A stretch of 64,000 nt of DNA from CBDCUI01 sp965223115. GTDB taxonomy: Bacteria > Pseudomonadota > Gammaproteobacteria > UBA4575. The notes beneath the pieces were generated by a model that did not search any database, was not told where the DNA came from, and saw only the letters and a program-made list of their open reading frames with translations. The position numbers were made by a program, and so were the translations under genes. Below, in pieces: positions 8,659 to 16,403 of this stretch. Location of the stretch: the NCBI GenBank assembly GCA_965223115.1, contig OZ244982.1, forward strand, positions 1,116,001 to 1,180,000. The letters are read 5' to 3'. How positions within the stretch are numbered: the first letter of the stretch is position 1; every line of letters starts with the position of its first letter.

Positions 8659-9606
8659 TTACTCCAAATCCATTGGTGTTGAGATAATATTCAGTATGCC
8701 TTCAAAGTTCTCGTCCACTGGCGCGACAAAATTATACTTTAGCCCACTGTCTGGAAGTTGAAATGCTATTTTAGAAGCATGTAATAGCATGCGTTTAATG
8801 CCTAGCTTTCTACACGCACGATTAAAAGAAAAATCACCATATTTCTGATCACCCACGACTGGGTGTTCCAACTGAGCAGCATGGATACGTATTTGGTGTG
8901 TACGCCCTGTACCAATTTTAACGTGCACTACTGAAAAACCGTCATAAATTTTAACAGGTGAAAACGTTGTAATTGCATCTCTTAATTTACCATTAAAATC
9001 ACTTTTAATCGCGCCTCTTGCTTTATCTCTTAATGGTGTTTCCACAACCCTATCACCGCCTAACCATCTGCCTTTTAGCACAGCTAAATACTCTTTATGT
9101 ATGTTTTGAGTCTTCAATAAGTCATGAAGTTCATTCAACATACTTTTAGATTTCGCAATAAGTAGGCAGCCACTTGTTTCTCGATCCAAACGATGCACTA
9201 ACTCCAAATAAGGTGCTGCCGGCCTCAATTCGCGCAAAATCTCGATCACACCATACGAAACTCCTGTACCTGGGTGCACTGCCATGCCAGCAGGCTTGTT
9301 TATTACTAAAATCTGTTCGTCTTCATAAATAATCGAAGAAGCCAACAGATCTTGAATTCTTTTATCAATTACAGGTTTATTATTCTGCTGTTGGGATAAT
9401 CTCAACTCAGGAACGGATACAGAATCGTCTGTCACAAGTCGATAAGTCTGTTTTACACGTTTACCATTAACTCTAATTTTTCCAGTACGGATTAATCTAT
9501 ATATTAGGCTCTTAGGCACACCTTTCAATTTGGTGATTAAGAAGTTGTCAATCCGTTGACCGTCTCTACCGGAATCGATAACCAATGTATGCCCTTTCAT
9601 ATCCAT
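8659..9606 (-). CDS. rluC: 23S rRNA pseudouridine synthase RluC
   Basis: Converts specific uridines of 23S rRNA (955, 2504 and 2580 in E. coli numbering) to pseudouridine. An N-terminal S4 RNA-binding domain (RIDNFLITKLKGVPKSLIYRLIRTG) is followed by the RluA-type catalytic domain with Asp in HRLDRETSGCLLIAKS, then GRTHQIRIH and HPVVGDQKYG. I prefer the ATG at 9606 (315 aa, start MDMKGHTLVIDSG); a TTG at 9627 would add seven residues with no family support, and the ATG at 9600 is also possible. Divergent from rne across about 390 bp, the same gene pair as in E. coli. Confidence 0.93.
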   Translation of the reverse strand: MDMKGHTLVIDSGRDGQRIDNFLITKLKGVPKSLIYRLIRTGKIRVNGKRVKQTYRLVTDDSVSVPELRLSQQQNNKPVIDKRIQDLLASSIIYEDEQILVINKPAGMAVHPGTGVSYGVIEILRELRPAAPYLELVHRLDRETSGCLLIAKSKSMLNELHDLLKTQNIHKEYLAVLKGRWLGGDRVVETPLRDKARGAIKSDFNGKLRDAITTFSPVKIYDGFSVVHVKIGTGRTHQIRIHAAQLEHPVVGDQKYGDFSFNRACRKLGIKRMLLHASKIAFQLPDSGLKYNFVAPVDENFEGILNIISTPMDLE

Positions 9607-9651
9607 CAGATGACCATCCAACCACAATTTATTGTTAAATGGCTATTCAAT

Positions 9652-9680
9652 TTGCTGGGCATATCAGAGATTGGTATAGT
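9652..9680 (+). promoter_or_regulatory. Predicted sigma-70 promoter for rne
   Basis: TTGCTG at 9652-9657 and TATAGT at 9675-9680 are separated by exactly 17 bp, giving good matches to both boxes. Transcription would start near 9687 and leave a leader of roughly 310 nt before the rne ATG, similar to the long autoregulatory rne leader of E. coli. No other promoter in this gap looks as good. Confidence 0.6.
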
Positions 9681-9686
9681 GATCTT

Positions 9687-9998
9687 GTGAATATTTAGAT
9701 GGTTACGTAATATTCTAGCGTAACAAGCCAAATTGGAATCAACTACCCCACTTTGGCGAGCATAGATTTTCCAATTTCCATGCCTTTGTTTAAAACAAAT
9801 GCAGGGAATAAATATTAAAAGCATAGCTTTATATTACAAAATACAGAATGTTTAGTTTTTTAAGCATCATAATTCAATACTTCCTTCGTCTACCCACTTT
9901 AGAGCCGTTCAAACCAGAGCAAGTAATCTGGAATGGGGAAATATTATCTAGGCATCTAATCGCAAAATTACGAAGGACATGGATATACAGAGTTAACT
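9687..9998 (+). promoter_or_regulatory. Long 5' leader of rne, possible autoregulatory region
   Basis: About 310 nt between the predicted start of transcription and the rne ATG contain no credible gene. An overlapping frame running into rne (about 9848-10126) has no ribosome binding site and unlike codon use. In E. coli the rne 5' UTR is a substrate of RNase E and sets its level; the conserved length here suggests the same, but I could not confirm a matching fold by eye. Confidence 0.4.
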
Positions 9999-11996
9999 AT
10001 GAAAAGAATTTTAATCAATGCTACACAGCAAGAAGAGCTACGTGTAGGAATGGTCGATGGTCAACGACTATACGACTTGGATATCGAATTACCCTCTCGA
10101 AACCAAAAGAAAGACAATATATATAAGGGTGTAATTACCCGCATCGAGCCTAGCCTGGAAGCTGCCTTTGTAAACTATGGCTCACAACGACATGGCTTTC
10201 TGCCCTTTAAAGAAATTGCCCGTAGCTATCTGGGCAATGCTTCAAATAATATTGGTGGACGCCCATCTATAAAAGATCAATTGTCCGAAGGACAACAAAT
10301 TGTTGTACAGGTCGAACGTGAAGAACGTGGGAATAAAGGTGCAGCACTAACTACCTATATTAGCCTAGCAGGTCGTTATTTAGTTTTAATGCCCAATAAC
10401 CCTCGTGCTGGCGGTGTATCTCGACGCATTGAGGGGGAAGAGCGTGAAGAGTTACGCAATACTCTCGAAGAACTTAATATTCCAAAAGGTATGGGGACTA
10501 TTGTTCGAACCGCAGGCGTTGGGCGTTCTGTCGAAGAGCTGCAATGGGACTTAGATTATCTTTTGCAAATCAATCAAGCCATTTTAAAGGCAGCAGATTC
10601 TCAGGATGAACCATTTTTAATATATCAAGAAAGTAACGTCATCATCCGCGCTTTGCGTGATCACCTAAGAGACGACATTGGCGAAATTATCATAGACGAT
10701 GCCAAAGTCTTCAATGATGCCAAAAAGTTTGTCGAGCAAGTTATGCCCCACAATCTTAAAAAGCTGAAACTATATGAAGACACTGTTCCATTGTTCAATC
10801 GTTATCAAATCGAGACTCAAATTGAATCGGCATTTGATCGTGAAGTTACATTGCCGTCCGGAGGTTCTGTTGTAATTGATCATACAGAAGCCATGATTGC
10901 GATTGACATTAACTCTGCAAAAGCTACAAAAGGTGGTGACATCGAAGAAACTGCACTAAATACCAATCTCGAAGCTGCTGATGAAATTGCTAGACAATTA
11001 CGTCTACGTGACCTTGGAGGGCTTATCGTTATTGACTTCATCGATATGATGTCGAATAAGAATCAACGCGAAGTCGAAAATCGACTACGTGAAGCATTGC
11101 GGATAGATCGCGCTCGAGTACAAATTAGTCGTATCTCACGCTTTGGCTTATTAGAAATGTCTCGGCAACGTTTGCGACCATCACTTGAAGAATCAAGCCA
11201 AATTGTATGCCCTCGTTGCACAGGCCATGGAACGATTCGTGGTATCGAATCGCTGGCTCTTGGTGTACTCAGGCTTATAGAAGAAGAAGCTATGAAAGAA
11301 AAAACAGGTAAAGTAATTGCAAAACTACCTGTCGATGTAACTAGCTTTTTACTTAACGAAAAGCGTAGTGCAATTAGTGAAATTGAAGAGCGACACAAAG
11401 TACAATTGATCGTAGTACCTGACCCAAACCTTGAAACACCCCACTTTGCTGTTGAACGAATACGTGATGATGATAAAGAATTGGATGATAAATCCAGCTA
11501 CGACCTTATTCCTGAAGAAGAAGCAAATGTAAGTTTAGCTGAGCATCACTCTCCACCTGTGGTTGAACAACCAGCAGTATCGTCTATCCAAACGACTAAG
11601 CCCGCCCCTAGCCCACAAAAATCAAGCAAGAAAGCTAAACCTAGCATAATAGGTCGATTGTTTGCATGGCTCATTGGCAAGGAAGAACAAGAAGCTACAA
11701 AAAAATCAACAAACTCTAATAGACCTAGAAACCGTTCTAGGAACTATAGAGACAACCCACGACAACGTAATCGTTCTGGTGGACAAAGGCGACGCAGTGG
11801 ATCACGCGATAACAATCGTAATAATAACAGACGTAGAAATGACAACCCACGTAAACGGTCTAATACCCGTAATTCTAACAATAAACAAAATGGAAAAAAT
11901 TCCCAACAATGTTCAGAAACTAGTGAGCTCTCACAGTCACAGAACGTCAACCAGCAAACAGAAAATGTATCTGCAAAACCTGATATGAGCTTATAG
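9999..11996 (+). CDS. rne: Ribonuclease E
   Basis: Endoribonuclease that matures rRNA and tRNA and starts mRNA decay. It opens MKRILINATQQEELRVGMVDG, the RNase E/G start, with the S1 domain at about residues 37-120. The DNase-I-like catalytic part has the metal-binding Asp in AIDINSAKATKG and again in VIDFIDMM, and the Zn-link CPRCTGHGTIRG follows near residue 405. The C-terminal tail is short for a class I enzyme (total 665 aa against over 1000 in E. coli). It consists of a linker, a hydrophobic patch (IGRLFAWLIG) that could be a membrane-targeting helix, and a long Arg/Asn-rich RNA-binding segment. A full degradosome scaffold is not evident. Confidence 0.95.
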   Translation: MKRILINATQQEELRVGMVDGQRLYDLDIELPSRNQKKDNIYKGVITRIEPSLEAAFVNYGSQRHGFLPFKEIARSYLGNASNNIGGRPSIKDQLSEGQQIVVQVEREERGNKGAALTTYISLAGRYLVLMPNNPRAGGVSRRIEGEEREELRNTLEELNIPKGMGTIVRTAGVGRSVEELQWDLDYLLQINQAILKAADSQDEPFLIYQESNVIIRALRDHLRDDIGEIIIDDAKVFNDAKKFVEQVMPHNLKKLKLYEDTVPLFNRYQIETQIESAFDREVTLPSGGSVVIDHTEAMIAIDINSAKATKGGDIEETALNTNLEAADEIARQLRLRDLGGLIVIDFIDMMSNKNQREVENRLREALRIDRARVQISRISRFGLLEMSRQRLRPSLEESSQIVCPRCTGHGTIRGIESLALGVLRLIEEEAMKEKTGKVIAKLPVDVTSFLLNEKRSAISEIEERHKVQLIVVPDPNLETPHFAVERIRDDDKELDDKSSYDLIPEEEANVSLAEHHSPPVVEQPAVSSIQTTKPAPSPQKSSKKAKPSIIGRLFAWLIGKEEQEATKKSTNSNRPRNRSRNYRDNPRQRNRSGGQRRRSGSRDNNRNNNRRRNDNPRKRSNTRNSNNKQNGKNSQQCSETSELSQSQNVNQQTENVSAKPDMSL

Positions 11997-12025
11997 ATAC
12001 TATAAAAAAGCGAGTTGAGTTTTAA

Positions 12026-12550
12026 CTATTGCTGACTTTCTAACGAATGCTTAATCTTTATATATTCTAATAATTCTTGACTCGCTCCTTCAATTAAATC
12101 TAATACCGTCTCAAATCCATTCGTCCCGCCGTAATAAGGATCAGGCACTTCTCTGACTTTTGGTTTTTTAGAAAAATCTAACAAGAGCTTAATTTTATGT
12201 TTATGTTTATGTTCACATATATCCAACAGATCTCGTTTGTTCTCATTGTCCATTGCTAAGATATAGTCAAAATCTAAGAAATCTGAAGGAGTAACTTTAC
12301 GCGCTCTTATATTATTCAAATCATAGCCGCGTTTACTCGCTGCAGCTCTTGCCCTGGGATCCGGCTTTTCGCCTGCATGATATGCATAAGTGCCAGCCGA
12401 ATCTATACCAATTGACTCTTGTAATGATTGGCTGGTGACAAAGCTTTGGAATACACCATGAGCTGTAGGTGATCGACAAATATTACCCATACACACGAAT
12501 AGAACATTTATGTCTTTACGACTATCGTTTTTAGTTCGAAAAATTTTCAA
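12026..12550 (-). CDS. Low-molecular-weight protein-tyrosine-phosphatase
   Basis: Cytosolic phosphatase of the LMW-PTP family. The P-loop C-x5-R is present as VLFVCMGNICRSPTA (Cys20, Arg26), and the general-acid Asp lies in the DP loop VPDPYYGG near residue 136. ILAMDNENKRDL in the middle is also conserved. The 174 aa include a slightly extended N-terminus. Bacterial members act either in exopolysaccharide kinase/phosphatase pairs or as stand-alone enzymes; no tyrosine kinase or capsule genes are nearby, so a stand-alone role is more likely. It is the last gene of a minus-strand run with the small membrane gene and the dihydroorotase-like gene. Confidence 0.92.
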   Translation of the reverse strand: MKIFRTKNDSRKDINVLFVCMGNICRSPTAHGVFQSFVTSQSLQESIGIDSAGTYAYHAGEKPDPRARAAASKRGYDLNNIRARKVTPSDFLDFDYILAMDNENKRDLLDICEHKHKHKIKLLLDFSKKPKVREVPDPYYGGTNGFETVLDLIEGASQELLEYIKIKHSLESQQ

Positions 12551-12574
12551 TGCTTATTAAATAGAGTCGAAAAA

Positions 12575-12805
12575 CTATCTCATTAATGCACGTAACATTA
12601 ATCTACCACATGACAAACCGAGGAACCATGTAAATAAAATTTTCCATGCTTTGAAGTCTTCAAACGCAACAGCACCATTTAAGTATTGATTTACTTCTTC
12701 TGCAGAGACTTTACGAAAATACAACATATCTGCTGGAACTAAAACAAATGCAATCACTAATGCGACAATTAAAAAAATAATGTGTAATTTAATAAGGCGT
12801 GACAT
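12575..12805 (-). CDS. Small membrane protein of unknown function
   Basis: Not recognised. It has 76 aa with one strong hydrophobic segment at residues 8-30 (HIIFLIVALVIAFVLVPADML), a short middle loop (KVSAEEVNQYLNGAVAFEDF), and a second hydrophobic stretch at about 52-72 ending in basic residues. It is probably an inner-membrane protein with two helices. It lies 24 bp upstream of the phosphatase gene and 12 bp downstream of the dihydroorotase-like gene, all on the minus strand, so it is likely to share their mRNA. Spacing and an ATG start support a real gene. Confidence 0.6.
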   Translation of the reverse strand: MSRLIKLHIIFLIVALVIAFVLVPADMLYFRKVSAEEVNQYLNGAVAFEDFKAWKILFTWFLGLSCGRLMLRALMR

Positions 12806-12817
12806 ATTAGTTTTTAG

Positions 12818-14155
12818 CTAACGGTTAAATTGCAAACGTTCACCACAAAAAGGAACATTTTGAAAACTATCTTCATGAAAAACTATCTCTCCATTAAGAA
12901 TTGTAGTATCAATAGTTGTTCTAAAAGTATAGCCCTCGAAGGGCGACCAACCACATTTATATAGCACATTTTCTGACGTGGGTGTGTATGTGTTATCAAA
13001 ATCCAGTATCACTAAATCTGCAAAATAGCCTTCACGAATATACCCTCTGTCTACTACAGAGAATCTTTGCGCAACATTATGACTTGTCTTCTCAACAATT
13101 TTTTCAATACTAAAAATACCATTGTGATAATGCTCTAATACACTCATAAGCGCATGTTGGACCAATGGTAAACCTGCAGGAGATGTTAAGTAATTCCCAT
13201 CTTTTTCTTCCAACAAGTGAGGCGCATGATCAGTAGCAATTATATCAATTTGGTCATTAACAACACCTTGTAGCAAGCCTTGTTGATCGTGTGCAGTCTT
13301 AATTGCAGGATTACATTTTATCAACGCACCTTTTTCAGCATAATCACTAGCATTAAAAAATAGATGATGAACACAAACCTCAGCTGTAATTGATTTACCA
13401 TGCACGCTACCAGAATCAAATAATTGCAATTCTTTTGCCGTAGATAAATGCAAAACATGTAGTTGTGTTCCATGTTTTTTAGCCAAATTGACTGCTTTTA
13501 AAGAAGATTCATAACAAGCTTCTTCTGATCGAATGATAGGATGATATTCAATTGGAATATCATCCCCATACACCTGCTGATATTTTTTCAGATTCTTTTC
13601 AATAATTGGCGTTTCTTCGCAATGTGTAATGATTGGAACTGGTGCATGCTCGAATATGCCCTCCAACACTTCAGGCTGATCAACAAGCATATTTCCAGTA
13701 GAGGCGCCCATAAATACCTTAACGCCACATGCTAAGTCTTTAGGAACACGTTTAATAACTTCTAAATTATCGTTACTAGCCCCTAAATAAAAAGCATAAT
13801 TAGCTTGTGCACGTTGATTGGCTGCCTGATATTTCTGTTGTAAAAGCTCAATACTTAAAGTGGGAGGTTTCACATTCGGCATATCCATAAAACTAGTAAT
13901 ACCGCCGGCTATCGCAGCATGTGACTCTGTAGCAATATCCGCTTTATGGGTAAGACCGGGCTCACGAAAATGTACTTGGTCATCAATCATCCCAGGGATA
14001 AGATATTTCCCATTTGCATCTAAGACTTTTTTTGCTTGTATATGTTGTAGGTCTTTACCTATTTCTACGATTCTTTTATTTTTGATCGCGATATCACATT
14101 CAGAAATGGTATTTTCATTAACTGTTTTAGAATTTGTGATTAATAAATCTTGCAT
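12818..14155 (-). CDS. Dihydroorotase-like amidohydrolase (class I, Bacteroidetes-type sequence)
   Basis: Amidohydrolase-superfamily TIM barrel, most likely a dihydroorotase (carbamoyl-aspartate cyclisation in pyrimidine synthesis). The N-terminal motif reads PGMIDDQVHFREPGLTHKAD, and further blocks are GVKVFMGASTGNM, ITHCEET near residue 175, HVLHLSTAKE near 234 and IIATDHAPH near 306. The first His of the usual H-x-H metal pair is Gln here (D-Q-V-H). From memory, Bacteroidetes-type dihydroorotases share this, but I cannot check. At 445 aa it is slightly longer than average. Allantoinase or hydantoinase is a less likely alternative. It heads the run with the membrane protein and phosphatase genes. 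Confidence 0.8.
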   Translation of the reverse strand: MQDLLITNSKTVNENTISECDIAIKNKRIVEIGKDLQHIQAKKVLDANGKYLIPGMIDDQVHFREPGLTHKADIATESHAAIAGGITSFMDMPNVKPPTLSIELLQQKYQAANQRAQANYAFYLGASNDNLEVIKRVPKDLACGVKVFMGASTGNMLVDQPEVLEGIFEHAPVPIITHCEETPIIEKNLKKYQQVYGDDIPIEYHPIIRSEEACYESSLKAVNLAKKHGTQLHVLHLSTAKELQLFDSGSVHGKSITAEVCVHHLFFNASDYAEKGALIKCNPAIKTAHDQQGLLQGVVNDQIDIIATDHAPHLLEEKDGNYLTSPAGLPLVQHALMSVLEHYHNGIFSIEKIVEKTSHNVAQRFSVVDRGYIREGYFADLVILDFDNTYTPTSENVLYKCGWSPFEGYTFRTTIDTTILNGEIVFHEDSFQNVPFCGERLQFNR

Positions 14156-14528
14156 AAGTTAGCTTTTGTTTTGAATAAAAATTATGAGTTAGATTAACTA
14201 TTTTTTAAGCAAGAACACACAAATATATAGAAATTATTAATGTAGTAAACTCTGCTGGGCTTAGTAAGGCCTAATATAATAGTTTGATAAAAAATTAATA
14301 AACTTTTTATCAAATAGAATACATAATTATTTACTATTCAATAGTATTTATATTCGACTAAATTCGACAAAAATACTAAGTATTGAAACATAAGCAAGTT
14401 CTTCAACAGTAGATAAAATCAACTACACTAGATATTGTTGAGGCAATGATATACTTATACTATGAAACCTCCTCGTCGATTTAGCATTATTGAGTAACTC
14501 TCTAATTTTCATCATTTTCCAATAAATT
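14156..14528. other. Non-coding, strongly AT-rich spacer
   Basis: About 370 bases between the divergent dihydroorotase-like gene and the small Arg-rich gene. It must hold the minus-strand promoter for the dihydroorotase run. I see no open frame with a ribosome binding site and no strong hairpin. A CRP-type site lies just to its right. Confidence 0.5.
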
Positions 14529-14544
14529 TGTGATCTATTTCACA
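14529..14544 (+). promoter_or_regulatory. Predicted CRP-type binding site
   Basis: TGTGATCTATTTCACA is a perfect match to TGTGA-N6-TCACA, the core of CRP/Vfr-family sites, and is flanked by AT-rich DNA as usual. It lies about 85 bp before the ATG of the small Arg-rich gene, a plausible activator position. Whether this organism has CRP is not known from the window. Confidence 0.6.
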
Positions 14545-14629
14545 TGACATTTTTTGCCTCTTACTAGATACTTCCTACAATTATTTGAATTCCAATTACT
14601 ATAATAATAACAATGGAGAAGGACAGAGT

Positions 14630-14854
14630 ATGGATAATCCACTAGAACGTCGCAACAATAACGAACGCAGAAACTCACTTCAAACAGGACAATTCCCAGT
14701 AATTACTCGTCATGGAGTGTGTGTGAGAAATGACCGTCGCAAATTCCCAGATCGACGTATTTCTAATATTCAGGTAGGTGAAAGCCATATTGGTGATGAT
14801 GTTTTTGAATTACTTTTTTCTAGATTCTCAAAAGATGACAAGATGTCTGCTTGA
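14630..14854 (+). CDS. Small Arg-rich protein with ERRN/DRRxFPDRR repeats, unknown
   Basis: Not recognised with certainty. I place the start at ATG 14630 because GGAGAAGGA lies just upstream at good spacing; a TTG at 14585 would add 15 Asn/Tyr-rich residues. The product is 74 aa. The N-terminal half has paired basic motifs (LERRNNNERRN, then NDRRKFPDRRIS), and the C-terminal half is mixed and acidic (GESHIGDDVFELLFSRFSKDDK). There is no signal peptide or membrane segment, so it is cytosolic and possibly nucleic-acid or anionic-ligand binding (inference). It stands alone behind a CRP-type palindrome, which suggests catabolite or cAMP-linked control. Confidence 0.65.
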   Translation: MDNPLERRNNNERRNSLQTGQFPVITRHGVCVRNDRRKFPDRRISNIQVGESHIGDDVFELLFSRFSKDDKMSA

Positions 14855-14914
14855 CTAAGCAAATAATATCATTAAACAATTCTGTAAAGGATCAAGTATC
14901 GTCTTTTTCCTAAA

Positions 14915-15139
14915 TTACTCTAATTTCTGAACCAGGCGATACACAGCGATTAAGATCCCAAACCCTACATATAACCCTAATAAACAAATCAACATCAATA
15001 AGCCTACTTCAGGGTTTATGGTACCGGATCTAACTAAAAAAAATACACCTACAACCAAAGCGGTAAATAACGATATTGCTGCAAAAACGATGAGTAGCTT
15101 TTTGTTGCGCACATGTATTCCTACTAAGAAAAATGACAT
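14915..15139 (-). CDS. Small two-helix membrane protein, unknown
   Basis: Not recognised. The 74 aa hold two hydrophobic segments: about residues 14-35 (LLIVFAAISLFTALVVGVFFLV) and 43-66 (VGLLMLICLLGLYVGFGILIAVY), with short polar ends. It is an inner-membrane protein by sequence. It is monocistronic on the minus strand, downstream of the convergent Arg-rich gene and separated from the next minus-strand gene by about 75 bp. Real-gene status rests on its amino-acid make-up and the ATG start. Confidence 0.5.
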   Translation of the reverse strand: MSFFLVGIHVRNKKLLIVFAAISLFTALVVGVFFLVRSGTINPEVGLLMLICLLGLYVGFGILIAVYRLVQKLE

Positions 15140-15215
15140 GCTAATAATTCTTATTAAAACATACTAGTCTTAACTGGTCTTATTACGCTTATATGTTCTC
15201 TAATGTCATTAACTT

Positions 15216-16064
15216 TTATTTTGATGCCGCACAGCGAAAACCAATAGAGCCATAAATGCTTTTACCGCTAAAGGGTGATTTTACGTTTCTATATGAGCTT
15301 CTTAGGTTTTTCTTGTTTTCATCCCAAGACCCCCCTCGTACAACCCTTTGCTTTCCCTTTGTTGGCCCTTTTAAATCACCTTTAGCATAAACATCCATTA
15401 TTGCTTTCGGCGTATACCAATTCATGGTCCACTCGCCTGCATTACCATGCATATCAAATAACTGAAAACTATTAGAGGGACGGCTACCTATTTCCCAAGT
15501 ACGATCTTCGCCACACCCATCTGGCTCATTTGGAACTGAACCGAAAGTTACTCCATCATCCAATATGGCATGTTTACAATCTACTTCTTCTCCCCATGGG
15601 AAACGTTTTACCACACCTCCCCTGGCAGCTTTTTCCCATTCTGCCTCATAAGGAAGCCGTTTACCTTTCCACTCACAGAACCCCAATGCTTCATCCCAAT
15701 CTACACAGTTAATTGGATGGTTTTTTCGTGATGATTCACCCAAATTACAATATTTATTACGCGCATGGTCTTTCGGTCGTTTGCATTTTCCTTCCTGCAT
15801 ACATGCTTCATATTCAGAAACGGTCACTTCATTTTTATCCATATAAAAATCTGGGACCATGACACTAACCCCACCTTTTGGCCCTTCGTCGTCTAGGCAA
15901 TCAATGTCGCCAACAGAACAGCCCATTTTAAATTCACCACCTTTAATGAATACCATGCTGCTATCTGATGAAAATTCCGCATATGCATAACTAAATAATG
16001 AAATAAAAACTAATATTGATAAAAATAATTTTAATTTAATAAGGTCAATATATTTTATATCCAT
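15216..16064 (-). CDS. Secreted formylglycine-generating-enzyme-like (SUMF1 domain) protein
   Basis: The N-terminus has a hydrophobic signal segment (residues 10-29, ending AYAEF), so export is expected. The rest is one FGE-sulfatase domain: FIKGGEFKMG near residue 35, NEVTVSEYEAC, NHPINCVDWDEALGFCEWKGKRLP, EAEWEKAARGG, FDMHGNAGEWT and RVVRGGSWDEN, ending GFRCAAS. Such domains either oxidise a Cys of sulfatases to formylglycine or serve as binding or enzymatic modules in other contexts. No sulfatase gene is in the window, so a substrate cannot be named. The many Cys residues fit an exported protein. It is divergent from the patatin gene. Confidence 0.8.
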   Translation of the reverse strand: MDIKYIDLIKLKLFLSILVFISLFSYAYAEFSSDSSMVFIKGGEFKMGCSVGDIDCLDDEGPKGGVSVMVPDFYMDKNEVTVSEYEACMQEGKCKRPKDHARNKYCNLGESSRKNHPINCVDWDEALGFCEWKGKRLPYEAEWEKAARGGVVKRFPWGEEVDCKHAILDDGVTFGSVPNEPDGCGEDRTWEIGSRPSNSFQLFDMHGNAGEWTMNWYTPKAIMDVYAKGDLKGPTKGKQRVVRGGSWDENKKNLRSSYRNVKSPFSGKSIYGSIGFRCAASK

Positions 16065-16403
16065 CTAGCTATCCTGTTTTTTTAATGGTTCAATTCAATA
16101 AGACAGAGTTTATGAAGGTTTGATTGCATTCTCAGTAAATAATTTCTCGTTTTATGATTTGAAATCATGCCTTAAGTGAATTATTACGTGATTACGTAGC
16201 TGATATATATTTTTTGCAAATGAAAATTGTAAAGAATACCGAAATAGTCTAAATATGAATTGAGTAATACCTTGCTTCGACGATAGAGTTATCAAAGCGA
16301 GTACTAACGACCCAAAATGAATATACGAGATAATAGAACACTAGAAAATGTTTTTAATTAATCTTAGACCGAAACTGTCTTTAAATCACAGGTAATTCTA
16401 AAA
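16065..16403. other. Non-coding divergent promoter region
   Basis: About 340 AT-rich bases between the divergent FGE-like and patatin genes. Both promoters should be here. I see no convincing operator; a short direct repeat (ATTACGTGATTACGTAG) near 16180-16200 is the only pattern that stood out. Confidence 0.4.

Noticed and set aside
9606..9824. Open frame between rluC and rne on the minus strand
   Set aside because: No ribosome binding site, unlike codon use, and it overlaps the rne promoter.
9848..10126. Open frame running from the rne leader into rne
   Set aside because: It overlaps the true rne start in another frame and has no family features.
11662..11988. Alternative frames in the Arg-rich end of rne
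   Set aside because: Low-complexity coding sequence produces open shadow frames on both strands.
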